Part shown: one piece after another, positions 1-7,060 of the stretch
How the letters are laid out: the number at the start of each line of letters is the position of its first letter
Position numbering within the stretch: position 1 is the stretch's first letter
NCBI GenBank assembly: GCA_946183765.1
Contig: CAMHDC010000016.1
Coordinates: 1 to 13,042, forward strand
Length of the DNA: 13,042 nucleotides
Reading direction: 5' to 3'
Source of the DNA: an uncultured Clostridia bacterium
Lineage (GTDB): Bacteria > Bacillota > Clostridia > Christensenellales > CAG-138
The notes under the pieces: generated by a model
The model's input: the letters and a program-made list of their open reading frames with translations, nothing else
Told to the model about the DNA's origin: nothing
The model's database searches: none
Position numbers and translations under genes: made by a program

Positions 1-740
1 GGAGTGCCGATCTGCTGGATGTAGCCGTCCTTCATGATGACGATACGGTCGCCCAGCGTCATGGCCTCGGTCTGGTCATGGGTGACGTACATGAACGTCG
101 TGTTGATCCTCTGGCGCAGCTTGATGATCTCCGCGCGCATCTCGTTACGCAGCTTGGCGTCCAGGTTCGAAAGCGGCTCGTCCATCAGCATCACCTTCGG
201 CGCGCGCACGATCGCGCGGCCGATGGCCACACGCTGGCGCTGGCCGCCGGACAGCGCCTTGGGCTTGCGCTCCAGGTACTGGGTGATATCGAGGATCTCC
301 GCCGCCTCGCGCACCTTCTTGTCGATCTCGTCCTTCGGGGTGTGGCGCAGCTTCAGGGAGAAGGCCATGTTGTCATACACGGTCATGTGGGGATACAGCG
401 CGTAGTTCTGGAACACCATCGCGATGTCGCGGTCTTTCGGCGCAACGTCGTTCATCAGCTTGCCGTCGATGTACAGCTCGCCGCCGGAGATCTCCTCGAG
501 ACCCGCGACCATACGCAGGGTCGTGGACTTGCCGCAGCCCGACGGGCCGACCAGCACGATGAATTCCTTGTCCTTGATGTCAAGGTTGAATTCCTGCACC
601 GCGACGACGCCCTCGTCCGTGATCTGAAGGTTTACCTTCTTCTTCTCGGGCTCGTCAGCCTTTTTCTTCTTGCTCTTCTTCTGCTCGCCGCTGACGAAGG
701 GGTACACTTTCTTGATGTTTACCAGTCTGACTTCTGCCAT
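1..740 (-). CDS. ugpC: ABC transporter ATP-binding protein, MsmK/UgpC type (3' end beyond window)
   Basis: ATPase of the family that powers CUT1 sugar importers from the cytoplasmic face of the membrane; such ATPases are often shared by several importers. About 246 codons are present, and the C-terminal regulatory (TOBE/MalK-like) part lies outside the window. Visible motifs: Walker A GPSGCGKST at about residues 65-73, Q-loop Gln near 111, signature LSGGQ at 163-167, Walker B VMLMDEP at about 184-189, and the H-loop His in VTHDQTEAM at about 221. An unusual lysine-rich insert (about residues 18-45) sits between the first beta strand (VRLVNIKKVYP) and the conserved VVAVQEFNLDI strand. The ATG at 738-740 is supported by GGAG at 750-753, 9 bases upstream. 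It follows the GH1 gene in the same direction after about 250 bases, probably with its own promoter. The importer encoded at 6158-9558 has no ATPase beside it, so this protein is a plausible partner. Family assignment is firm; the exact transported sugar is not determined. Confidence 0.95.
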   Translation of the reverse strand, partial: MAEVRLVNIKKVYPFVSGEQKKSKKKKADEPEKKKVNLQITDEGVVAVQEFNLDIKDKEFIVLVGPSGCGKSTTLRMVAGLEEISGGELYIDGKLMNDVAPKDRDIAMVFQNYALYPHMTVYDNMAFSLKLRHTPKDEIDKKVREAAEILDITQYLERKPKALSGGQRQRVAIGRAIVRAPKVMLMDEPLSNLDAKLRNEMRAEIIKLRQRINTTFMYVTHDQTEAMTLGDRIVIMKDGYIQQIGT

Positions 741-908
741 GTTATCTGACTCCGCACACAGAGCCTCCGCTTGCTGTGTACTCACGGCCAGCCGCGATGG
801 ACTGCGCCGCGTTGCGACAGGTCTCCACACTGCCGCAGCCCGAGTCTGGGCTTTTTTATCCTCCTTTTTTTCACAGCTTGCCGGCCATTAGTGTGGAGTG
901 GCCGGGGC
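741..908 (-). promoter_or_regulatory. Candidate structured 5' leader of the ATPase gene
   Basis: No gene is visible in this stretch. Read on the minus strand it has a 9-bp perfect long-range inverted repeat (CTCCACACT at 890-898 pairing with AGTGTGGAG at 823-831), with GCCG and CGGC able to extend it inward. This encloses a hairpin, AGCCC-loop-GGGCT at 837-852. Between the outer arm and that hairpin is a purine-rich segment with a perfect Shine-Dalgarno-like AGGAGGA (859-865) but no start codon at a usable distance. Nearer the gene, ACACAG/CTGTGT (756-761 and 774-779) forms a small hairpin just before the true ribosome site at 750-753. On the plus strand the 837-857 hairpin is followed by six T, so it could instead be a short terminator for antisense transcription. 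The structure is my reading by eye; conservation is untested. Confidence 0.4.
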
Positions 909-915
909 TGTGGAA

Positions 916-944
916 ATTACATATGATTTGCCGGAGCACTGCAA
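916..944 (-). promoter_or_regulatory. Candidate promoter for the ATPase gene
   Basis: On the minus strand, TTGCAG (939-944) and TGTAAT (916-921) are 17 bases apart. The -10 matches the sigma-A consensus at 5 of 6 positions, the -35 at 3 of 6. A better -35-like TTGACA occurs at 993-998, overlapping the GH1 stop codon, but has no -10 at the right distance. The GH1-to-ATPase gap is far longer than the operon gaps elsewhere in the window, which agrees with a separate transcription start here. Confidence 0.35.
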
Positions 945-953
945 AAGCAGTGC
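936..953. repeat. Perfect 7-bp inverted repeat downstream of GH1 gene
   Basis: GCACTGC and GCAGTGC flank a 4-base AAAA/TTTT centre. It lies about 42 bases after the GH1 stop codon on that gene's strand and overlaps the candidate -35 element of the ATPase gene. There is no T tract straight after it on the minus strand, so it is a poor intrinsic terminator. It could be an operator or a 3'-end stabilising hairpin. Confidence 0.5.
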
Positions 954-994
954 GTTTCAGCGCCGGCACGCCAGTTTTTTCTATCTCTTGCCTG

Positions 995-2344
995 TCAAAG
1001 GTTCTTGCCGTTGGCGGCGATCACGTCCCGATACCACAGGGCGGAGTCCTTGATCGTGCGCTCGCAGTTGTTGTGATAGTCCACATAGACCAGACCGAAA
1101 CGGGGATCGTAGCCGGCGGCCCACTCAAAATTGTCCATGATGCTCCAGTACTGATAGCCCAGCACGGGGATGCCCTCGTCCACGGCCCGCTTGACCTGCA
1201 GCAGATAGCGGTGCAGGAAGTCCTGCCGCTGGGGGTCGTGCACTTTGCCGTCCAGCATCACGTGATCCAAGCCCGCATAGCCGTTTTCCGTGATCAGCAC
1301 GGGCAGGCCGTAGCGCTCATACCAGAATTTGCTGGAGTAATAGAGGGCCTGGGGCGTGAAGTTCCAGCCGAAGCCGGTTTTGGGACTGCCCTGCCAGGCG
1401 TAGTTGTTATAGCCGTCCTCGGGGGGCGGGTAGTCCTGGGTGCCCTGGTAGCAGTTGAAGCCGTAGAAGTCCAGCTTCTGGGAGACGCTGGCCCATTCCT
1501 CCGCCGTGAGGCGGTACATGTTCTCGCCCAGGAGCGCCTCGGCGTCCTCCGGGGCTTTGCCCAGGAAAATGGGGTCGGCCCACCAGGTGTTGGAGATGAC
1601 GAAGTCCCGGCCCAGACGGGTGGATTTCCGTCTCGCCTCCTCGATGGACTCCGGGGTCTCGTCCTTGGGCAGATAGCAGTCGCCTGTGGGCGCCATGCCG
1701 ATCAGCGCCTTGGGGCAGAGACGGCGCAGAACGCTGACCGCCCGCCCGTGGGCCAGGAGGACATTCTTTGACACTTCCGCCAGGGTCTTGTCGTCGTTGT
1801 GCTCAAAGGGCGCATGGGCTCCGACCAGCATGCCCAGGCCGACGAACATCTGCGGTTCGTTGAAGGTCATCCAGGCGCAGACCCGGTCGCCCAGGGTTTT
1901 GGCGATCAGCTCGGTATATTCCGCAAACCAGGCGGGGCTTTCCGGGTTCTTCCAGCCGCCCTTGCGATACAGGGCGGTGGACAGATCCCAGTGATACAGG
2001 GTCACCAGAGGCTTGATGCCGGCTTCCAGCAGCGCGTCGCAGAGCTGCACATAGAAGTGCAGGCCCGCCTCATTGACCCGGCCCGTGCCCTCCGGCAGGA
2101 CGCGGGACCAGCTCACGGAGAAGCGGTAGCTCTTGAGCCCCAGTTCCTTCATGATGGCCACGTCCTCCCGCCAGCGGTGGTAGTGGTCGCAGGCCACATC
2201 GCAGGTCTCGCCGTGGGCCACATGCCCGCCCTCATGGACCAGGGTGTCCCAGATGCTCTCGCCCCGGCCGTCTTCGTTCCAGGCACCTTCCACCTGAGCG
2301 GCGGCGCTGGCCGCGCCCCAGAGAAAATCCTTTGCAAAAGCCAT
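995..2344 (-). CDS. GH1 family beta-glucosidase (6-phospho-beta-glucosidase/beta-glucosidase superfamily)
   Basis: Retaining beta-glycosidase of 449 residues, the usual size for a single-domain GH1 (beta/alpha)8 barrel. It starts with the family N-terminus FLWGAASAAAQVEGAW (residues 8-22), then DHYHRWREDV, YRFSVSWSRVLPEG and VTLYHWDLS. The acid/base Glu163 is in TFNEP and the nucleophile Glu353 is in ITENGYAG; WSIMDNFEWAAGYDPRFGL near the C-terminus forms part of the sugar-binding site. No signal peptide is present, so it acts in the cytoplasm on imported oligosaccharides, releasing terminal glucose or another beta-linked sugar. The ATG is backed by AAGGAG at 2351-2356, 6 bases upstream. It follows the YesL-like gene by 33 bases and is the last gene of the catabolic run. 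GH1 covers beta-glucosidase, galactosidase, fucosidase and phospho-glycosidase activities; a PTS is absent here, which favours a non-phosphorylated substrate (inference). Confidence 0.95.
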   Translation of the reverse strand: MAFAKDFLWGAASAAAQVEGAWNEDGRGESIWDTLVHEGGHVAHGETCDVACDHYHRWREDVAIMKELGLKSYRFSVSWSRVLPEGTGRVNEAGLHFYVQLCDALLEAGIKPLVTLYHWDLSTALYRKGGWKNPESPAWFAEYTELIAKTLGDRVCAWMTFNEPQMFVGLGMLVGAHAPFEHNDDKTLAEVSKNVLLAHGRAVSVLRRLCPKALIGMAPTGDCYLPKDETPESIEEARRKSTRLGRDFVISNTWWADPIFLGKAPEDAEALLGENMYRLTAEEWASVSQKLDFYGFNCYQGTQDYPPPEDGYNNYAWQGSPKTGFGWNFTPQALYYSSKFWYERYGLPVLITENGYAGLDHVMLDGKVHDPQRQDFLHRYLLQVKRAVDEGIPVLGYQYWSIMDNFEWAAGYDPRFGLVYVDYHNNCERTIKDSALWYRDVIAANGKNL

Positions 2345-2368
2345 CGTGTTCTCCTTAAGTTTTAAATC

Positions 2369-2381
2369 GTAATCGGTTTAC
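2369..2381. promoter_or_regulatory. LacI-operator-like near-dyad between YesL-like and GH1 genes
   Basis: GTAATCGGTTTAC has 4-bp GTAA/TTAC arms around a 5-base core and overlaps the TAA stop of the YesL-like gene, just ahead of the GH1 ribosome site. The shape recalls LacI-family operators, but it is internal to a tightly spaced gene run, is not a full cre match, and may be chance. Confidence 0.15.
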
Positions 2382-3010
2382 AGGTCCTCGTCCGGCGTGA
2401 TCTGTTTCAGCTGCAGGCGCAGCAGCTGGGTGTTCACAAAGGCGGTGAGCGCGAAGCCCGCCACCAGCCAGAGAAAGCTGATGCGCAGGAAGAAAACCGT
2501 GTGCCGCAGCAGCAGATACACCGGCAGCAGATTGAGCGCCGTCACCGTCAGGGCGATGAAGGGATTGCTCAGCGGCAGCAGCACCGCGTTTTTCAGGCTG
2601 TTGCCCAGGCTGTTTTCATACCAGGCCAGCAGGGGCCAGAGGTAGGAGTTGAACACGCCGATCACCGCCGCGGCCACCCAGCAGAGGCCGCGTAGCAGGA
2701 CGTTCCCCTCCATGCCTCCCGACAGTCCCAGGAGCAGGTACAGCACCAGCAGCAACAGAGGGAAGAGCATCACCAGCCCAGCCAGCATGCCTTTTTTGAA
2801 ACTATCCCGGAAGGCCTTGAAGAAATCCGGAAGGACGGTGGGATACTCGTGCCGGGCCATCTTGCGGGTGATCGTGTACATCGCGGCGGTGGAGACCCCG
2901 GCGGTCAGCAGCGGTGCCGAGCAGAGCAGCCACAGAATGTTCAGGGCGATGAAGCTGGCCGCCGTGCTGAGGATCTGATAGAGTTTGGAGTCCGGATCGA
3001 GTAATTTCAT
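2378..3010 (-). CDS. YesL-like DUF624 integral membrane protein
   Basis: A 210-residue hydrophobic protein with about five predicted membrane segments (near residues 17-38, 74-96, 104-129, 148-169 and 172-195). The N-terminal region LNILWLLCSAPLLTAGVSTAAMY followed by a short basic loop (ITRKMARHEYP) and a DFFKAFRDSFKKG segment is typical of the DUF624/YesL family. These proteins recur next to LplABC importers and YesMN regulators in Firmicutes sugar loci; their biochemical role is not established, and a transporter accessory or membrane stress role is only speculation. The ATG at 3008-3010 has GGAG 8 bases upstream. It sits 67 bases after the GH39 gene and 33 bases before the GH1 gene, so it is very likely co-transcribed with both. 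Confidence 0.88.
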   Translation of the reverse strand: MKLLDPDSKLYQILSTAASFIALNILWLLCSAPLLTAGVSTAAMYTITRKMARHEYPTVLPDFFKAFRDSFKKGMLAGLVMLFPLLLLVLYLLLGLSGGMEGNVLLRGLCWVAAAVIGVFNSYLWPLLAWYENSLGNSLKNAVLLPLSNPFIALTVTALNLLPVYLLLRHTVFFLRISFLWLVAGFALTAFVNTQLLRLQLKQITPDEDL

Positions 3011-3077
3011 AACAGCATCTCCGCTTTCCGGGTAAAATGATTCTTATTTTTGGGGCCGAAAGGCTGCTTTTCTCCGC

Positions 3078-4691
3078 TTAGAAGAGGATGCGGAAGAAGC
3101 AGAGGTCGTTGACGCCCAGCTCTGCGTTCAGTTCCAGAACGCCGTCCGCCCAGCCAAAGGGGCAGGGCGCGTCCTCCACCGCGCTGCGAAGGCGGATCGT
3201 TTCCACCTCTTCCCGGTTGAGGGAGACGGGCCGTCCCATCTCCTCCCAGACGCGCAGCGGGTTTCCGTGCTCCTCATCCACCGTGCGCAGGAGCACCTCG
3301 CGGGGTTTCTCCGGCAGTTCGATGCGCACGCGGGCGGGCTCCTTCGGCAGGTCCAGATTCTTCATCTTCTGCCGGAAGAGCAGGACTTCCATCTCGCTCT
3401 CCTTCCGGAAGGCGGCGATGCCGATCTCGCCCAGGGTCGCGTCCGCGCCGAGATCCAGGCGCTCGTCCCCGGCGTCCGCGAGCATCTTCATGCCGTGGTA
3501 AACCGGCTTGGGGATGCCGTTTTGCGTCAGGATGCCGAAGCCGCCGTGGAATTCCTCCGGGAAGGGATGGAACTCCTCAAAGATATCGGAGAAGCACCAG
3601 ATCGAGGACCCGGTCACATTCTCGGAAATGTCCAGGGCGGTCTTCACGTCATAGGCCGCCACCTTGCGGGTGTCGTTGGTGTAGGAGGAAAAGCCCGCGT
3701 TTTCGTTCCACTCGGTGTAATAGACCGGCAGACCCTGGGCCTGCTGCTTCACGACGGCACTGTTGCGGATCAGCCCGTCGTTGGGGATGTCTTCGATCTC
3801 GCTCTTGTCCGCCATGGCCGCGCGCAGGCTGTTGAGGACGGTTTTCTCCTCCATGCTCTCCATGGCCCGGCTGAAGCCCTCGGCCAGAGAGGCCATCAGC
3901 TTTTCGATGTCGAAGCCGGGGCCGCCGGCCTCGTCCATGTCGCCCTGGGTCTCCACACCGCCCAGCGGATCGCCGGCATACTGATGGGTGCTGACGAAGT
4001 CGACAGGGACCTGGTGCTCGCTGCAGTAGCGCAGGAAGGAGACCACCCACTTGCTGCCGGAGGTGGAGGGGCCGCCCACCGGGATCGCCGGGTCCACTTC
4101 CTTGATGGCGCGGGCGGTGATCTCATAGAGGCGGAAATACTCGTCCCGGCTGCCGTTCCAGAAAGCGCCGGGCAGATCCGGCTCGTTCCAGACCTCAAAG
4201 TACCAGCTGCGCACTTCTTCGGCGCCGTAGCGGTGGATCAGAAAGCGGACGAAGGCCTGAATATAGTTCTTCCAGGCTTCCTCGTCCTCGGGCGGGACGA
4301 TGAGAGGCTTGTAGAAGAAGCCGCCCTCCTTGACCCGCTCCGGATCCCGGGTCATCAGGTTTTTGGGCATGAAGGACAGCTCCACAAAGGGCTTCATCCC
4401 GGCGTCGAGCACGTTGTCATAGGCCACGCCGCAGTTGTTGAAGTTATATTCCAGGATCCGCTCCTTCACCGGGAAGGGAATGATCTCGGAAAAGTCGGTG
4501 CAGGTGCGCATATCGTCCCCGAAGATGCCGTGGAAGCGGACCCGCTCAATGCCCAGGGTGTCGTGGATGAACTTCAGCTGTCTGGTATAGTCCGTGCGCA
4601 GGGCCAGGGTGGCGTGGCCGGAACCGACGCAGAAGCGCCAGTGCTTCCGGTGGGCGGTGGTGGGGCAATCGCTGCGAATCAAAAACTCCAT
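3078..4691 (-). CDS. GH39 family glycoside hydrolase, beta-xylosidase type
   Basis: A 537-residue enzyme with the GH39 retaining clan-A layout. The N-terminal strand LGIERVRFHGIFGDDM (about 47-61) is the usual substrate-binding start of the barrel. The acid/base Glu170 lies in WYFEVWNEPDLPG, VDFVSTHQYAGDP is at about 230-242, and the nucleophile Glu327 lies in VYYTEWNEN. FHGGFGILTQNGIPKPVYHGMKML (about 381-404) is the conserved segment before the C-terminal beta-sandwich. No signal peptide: cytoplasmic, expected to remove xylose from the non-reducing end of xylo-oligosaccharides. The two catalytic Glu are 157 residues apart, longer than the roughly 117 I recall for the thermophilic Thermoanaerobacterium XynB, pointing to an insert at about 242-318. 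The start is supported by AAAGGAG 7 bases upstream; the esterase gene stops 16 bases before it. GH39 also contains alpha-L-iduronidases and other activities, so the substrate is inferred rather than proven. Confidence 0.9.
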   Translation of the reverse strand: MEFLIRSDCPTTAHRKHWRFCVGSGHATLALRTDYTRQLKFIHDTLGIERVRFHGIFGDDMRTCTDFSEIIPFPVKERILEYNFNNCGVAYDNVLDAGMKPFVELSFMPKNLMTRDPERVKEGGFFYKPLIVPPEDEEAWKNYIQAFVRFLIHRYGAEEVRSWYFEVWNEPDLPGAFWNGSRDEYFRLYEITARAIKEVDPAIPVGGPSTSGSKWVVSFLRYCSEHQVPVDFVSTHQYAGDPLGGVETQGDMDEAGGPGFDIEKLMASLAEGFSRAMESMEEKTVLNSLRAAMADKSEIEDIPNDGLIRNSAVVKQQAQGLPVYYTEWNENAGFSSYTNDTRKVAAYDVKTALDISENVTGSSIWCFSDIFEEFHPFPEEFHGGFGILTQNGIPKPVYHGMKMLADAGDERLDLGADATLGEIGIAAFRKESEMEVLLFRQKMKNLDLPKEPARVRIELPEKPREVLLRTVDEEHGNPLRVWEEMGRPVSLNREEVETIRLRSAVEDAPCPFGWADGVLELNAELGVNDLCFFRILF

Positions 4692-4707
4692 CTTCGTTCT
4701 CCTTTTC

Positions 4708-6027
4708 TCATTTCACATCGAACACGGCGGTGTTCCCGATTGTCGTAAACGCCTCCCAGCGCGGGAGCCCCTCGCCGTTGGGGTCGCCGGTCTTCATAAA
4801 GTTGGTCCAGTAATCCAGCATTTGCTCTGAGAGCGCATGATCGCCCTCGGTCATGGGACGCCAGCAGCGGTCCAGGGTGCCGAACATGTACCAGAGCTCC
4901 GAGGAGTGGAAGGCGCCCGCCTCGTCTCCGGGGAGCTGGCGGCGGAAATCGTAAAGCCAGACGGGGCGGCCGTGGCGCTTCTCCGCTTCGGCCCAGGCCA
5001 GAGTGCCCGTGTAGACCTTGCCGCGTTCTCCCCGCTCCACGGCCTCCCGTTCGGTGGCGATGTCGTTGAGCGTGGAGCCCACGATGGTGGGGATCGGATG
5101 CGTGCCGCCCTCGTTCATGGCGCGGTCATAGCCCTCGGTGAGGACCCAGCCGTCCTGGATCGGGGTATAGGGCAGCTCCATCTTGGGGAAGCCCGCCATG
5201 ATGACAGGCCCGGCGGCGGCGAAGACCTGCTCCGGCGTAAGGGAGCGCAGCTCCTCCAGGCTCTCGGCCCCGGCGTTGCGGGCAAACCAGAGGCCCAGCT
5301 CCTCGGCGGAGCGGAGATCGTGGTCATAGCTCAGGCCCACGCAGCTCTGCAGCACAGCGTGTGCAATCATGCCCCGGGTCAGGGGGCTTGTGAGCAGCGT
5401 CTGCACGCTCATGCCGCCGGCGCTCTGGCCGAAGACCGTGATGTTTTCGCCATCCCCGCCGAAGGCGTCGATGTTCTCACGCACCCAGCGCAGGGCTGCG
5501 ATCTGGTCCAGGATGCCGTAGTTGCCGCTGACGGCGGGGCCGCCCTCGGCCCCGGCCTCGGCACTGAAGAGGGGATGCGCCAGGAAGCCCCAGGGCCCCA
5601 GACGGTAGTTGACGGTGACGAGGATCACGCCCCGGCGGCAATAGGCCGCGCCGTCAAACTCTTTCTCGTGGCCGAAGCCTCCCATAAAGGCGCCGCCGTG
5701 GATCCAGAAGGCAACGGGGCGCTTTTCTCCGGCGCTCTTCGCCGGGGTCCATATGTTCAGATAGAGGCTGTCCTCGCTGACCGGGGTCTGGTAGGCCGCC
5801 TCATCATAGAATTCCTTGTCATAAAAGGGGTCCTCGTGGACCTCCTGCATGCTGCGATTGGGGAAGCGTTTGGCCTCCCGCACGCCCTCCCAGGGCTCCG
5901 GCGGCAGCGGACGGTGCCAGCGCAGCGCCCCCACCGGGGGCTTGGCATAGGGGACGCCCAGGAACAGGGCATAGCCCTCCCGCTCCAGGCCTTCGATGCT
6001 TCCATAGCGAGTGGTGATTGTTTTCAT
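4708..6027 (-). CDS. Type-B carboxylesterase (alpha/beta hydrolase)
   Basis: Serine esterase of 439 residues, somewhat shorter than the 480-550 usual for bacterial PnbA-type enzymes. N-terminal LFLGVPYAKPPVGALRW (about 21-37), SEDSLYLNIWTP (84-95), oxyanion loop WIHGGAF (108-114), VNYRLGPWGFL (139-149), and nucleophile Ser202 in FGQSAGG are all clear. His374 in GAFHSSELWYMFG is the likely catalytic His. The acid is less standard: where the family has G-T-N-x-D-E, this protein has GSTLND, so Asp322 may replace the usual Glu. No signal peptide, so it works in the cytoplasm, probably removing acetyl, feruloyl or similar ester groups from imported oligosaccharides before GH39 and GH1 act (inference from context). 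The ATG at 6025-6027 follows a GGGAGGA ribosome site. It is the first gene of the catabolic run and sits 130 bases after the second permease gene with a hairpin between. Confidence 0.92.
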   Translation of the reverse strand: MKTITTRYGSIEGLEREGYALFLGVPYAKPPVGALRWHRPLPPEPWEGVREAKRFPNRSMQEVHEDPFYDKEFYDEAAYQTPVSEDSLYLNIWTPAKSAGEKRPVAFWIHGGAFMGGFGHEKEFDGAAYCRRGVILVTVNYRLGPWGFLAHPLFSAEAGAEGGPAVSGNYGILDQIAALRWVRENIDAFGGDGENITVFGQSAGGMSVQTLLTSPLTRGMIAHAVLQSCVGLSYDHDLRSAEELGLWFARNAGAESLEELRSLTPEQVFAAAGPVIMAGFPKMELPYTPIQDGWVLTEGYDRAMNEGGTHPIPTIVGSTLNDIATEREAVERGERGKVYTGTLAWAEAEKRHGRPVWLYDFRRQLPGDEAGAFHSSELWYMFGTLDRCWRPMTEGDHALSEQMLDYWTNFMKTGDPNGEGLPRWEAFTTIGNTAVFDVK

Positions 6028-6062
6028 AGTATCCTCCCTTTTGCAGATGGGTTAACAGGGGC

Positions 6063-6116
6063 AAAAATGCAGCAAGGAGGCCGCCTTGTCGTCGCTTTGG
6101 CAAGGGCAGCCTCCTT
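6063..6116 (-). terminator. Intercistronic hairpin, likely partial terminator/attenuator
   Basis: On the minus strand, AAGGAGGC (6109-6116) pairs with GCCTCCTT (6074-6081), and CCTTG/CAAGG continues the stem inside a small internal loop. A run of five T (6063-6067) follows, but 6 bases late, so termination is likely incomplete. On the plus strand the same hairpin is followed directly by four T in CTCCTTTTC. It sits between the permease gene stop at 6158 and the esterase start at 6027, and no good promoter fits between it and the esterase gene. That suggests read-through with lower expression of the catabolic genes. Confidence 0.55.
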
Positions 6117-6157
6117 TTCACTGTTGATGATTGCTGAGGGGAACGAAACGATGCCTC

Positions 6158-7045
6158 TCAACCCTTGACGGCGCCCATGGTGATGCCCTTGGCGAAGTAC
6201 TTCTGGAAGAAGGGGTAAATCACCAGGATGGGCAGGATGCCCACCACCGCGATGGCCATGCGGGCTGTCTGGGTGGGCAGGGACGCCACGTTCACGCCGC
6301 TGGCGTTCGAGTTGCTGGCCAGGTAGGCGATGTTAGTGTTGATATCGTTGAGGATGTTCTGGATAGTCTTGAGATTTGCACTCTGGTCGGAGAGGTAGTA
6401 CAGACCGTTCTGCCAGTCGTTCCAGTAGGCCAGGCCCATCATCAGGCCGATGGTGGCCAGGATCGGGGTCGACAGGGGCAGGGCCACCCGGAAGAAGGTC
6501 TGAAATTCGCTGGCGCCGTCGATCCGCGCCGCCTCGTAGAGGTCCCGGGGAATGCTGTTTTCGAAGTAGTTGCGCACCAGCATCACCAGGAAGGCCGAGC
6601 ACAGCAGGTTCGGGACCAGCAGGCCGAAGATGGTGTTCTTGATGGCGAAGGTCTTGACGTACATGATGTAGGTGGGCACCAGGCCGCCGTTGAAGAGCAT
6701 GGTGAACACCACGTACAGATTCAGAAGGCCGCGGCCGGGCAGATCCTTGTTAGAGAGCATATAGCCCAGCAGCGCGGTGATCATCACGCCAACGCTTGTG
6801 CCGACCGCGGTGACGATGATGGTCATCAGATAGGCGCGGCCCAGGCGCGCGGACTGGTTGGCAATGTACTGGTAGGCGGAGAGCGACCACTTCTGCGGGA
6901 AGTAGCTGTAGCCGTAGGTCATGGCCACGTTCTCATCCGTCAGAGAGGCGATGATCAGCAGTACGAAGGGAGCCAGCGCCAGGAAGCTGAGCAGGACCAT
7001 AACGATATTGGCGGAAATGTTCCAGCCTTTGTTTGTTTTAACCAT
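6158..7045 (-). CDS. lplC: Carbohydrate ABC transporter permease, LplC/UgpE type (CUT1)
   Basis: A 295-residue inner-membrane permease with six predicted membrane segments (about 12-34, 72-94, 108-128, 138-158, 192-210, 262-281). The cytoplasmic EAA loop DLYEAARIDGASEFQTFFRVALPLSTP begins near residue 168, with the conserved Glu171-Ala-Ala and Gly177 that dock onto the ATPase. The sequence YPFFQKYFAKGITMGAVKG at the C-terminus is the signature tail of the LplC branch (ROK-independent oligosaccharide importers). The ATG has GGAGG 7 bases upstream and lies 15 bases after the stop of the partner permease gene, so the two are surely co-translated from one message. It forms the second half of the membrane channel with the protein encoded just upstream. 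Confidence 0.95.
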   Translation of the reverse strand: MVKTNKGWNISANIVMVLLSFLALAPFVLLIIASLTDENVAMTYGYSYFPQKWSLSAYQYIANQSARLGRAYLMTIIVTAVGTSVGVMITALLGYMLSNKDLPGRGLLNLYVVFTMLFNGGLVPTYIMYVKTFAIKNTIFGLLVPNLLCSAFLVMLVRNYFENSIPRDLYEAARIDGASEFQTFFRVALPLSTPILATIGLMMGLAYWNDWQNGLYYLSDQSANLKTIQNILNDINTNIAYLASNSNASGVNVASLPTQTARMAIAVVGILPILVIYPFFQKYFAKGITMGAVKG

Positions 7046-7060
7046 AGCGTTTCCTCCCGA

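Noticed and set aside
837..857. Hairpin followed by six T on the plus strand, resembling an intrinsic terminator
   Set aside because: The stem is only 5 bp and no plus-strand gene ends before it. I kept it as part of the minus-strand leader rather than as a separate terminator.
859..865. Perfect Shine-Dalgarno-like AGGAGGA on the minus strand, suggesting a leader peptide gene
   Set aside because: No ATG, GTG or TTG within about 15 bases downstream, so no leader peptide can be supported; it is noted only as part of the leader.
3267..6168. Long plus-strand open frames (3267-4748 and 4837-6168) opposite GH39 and esterase genes
   Set aside because: Same explanation: antisense shadows of well-supported enzymes with intact catalytic motifs.
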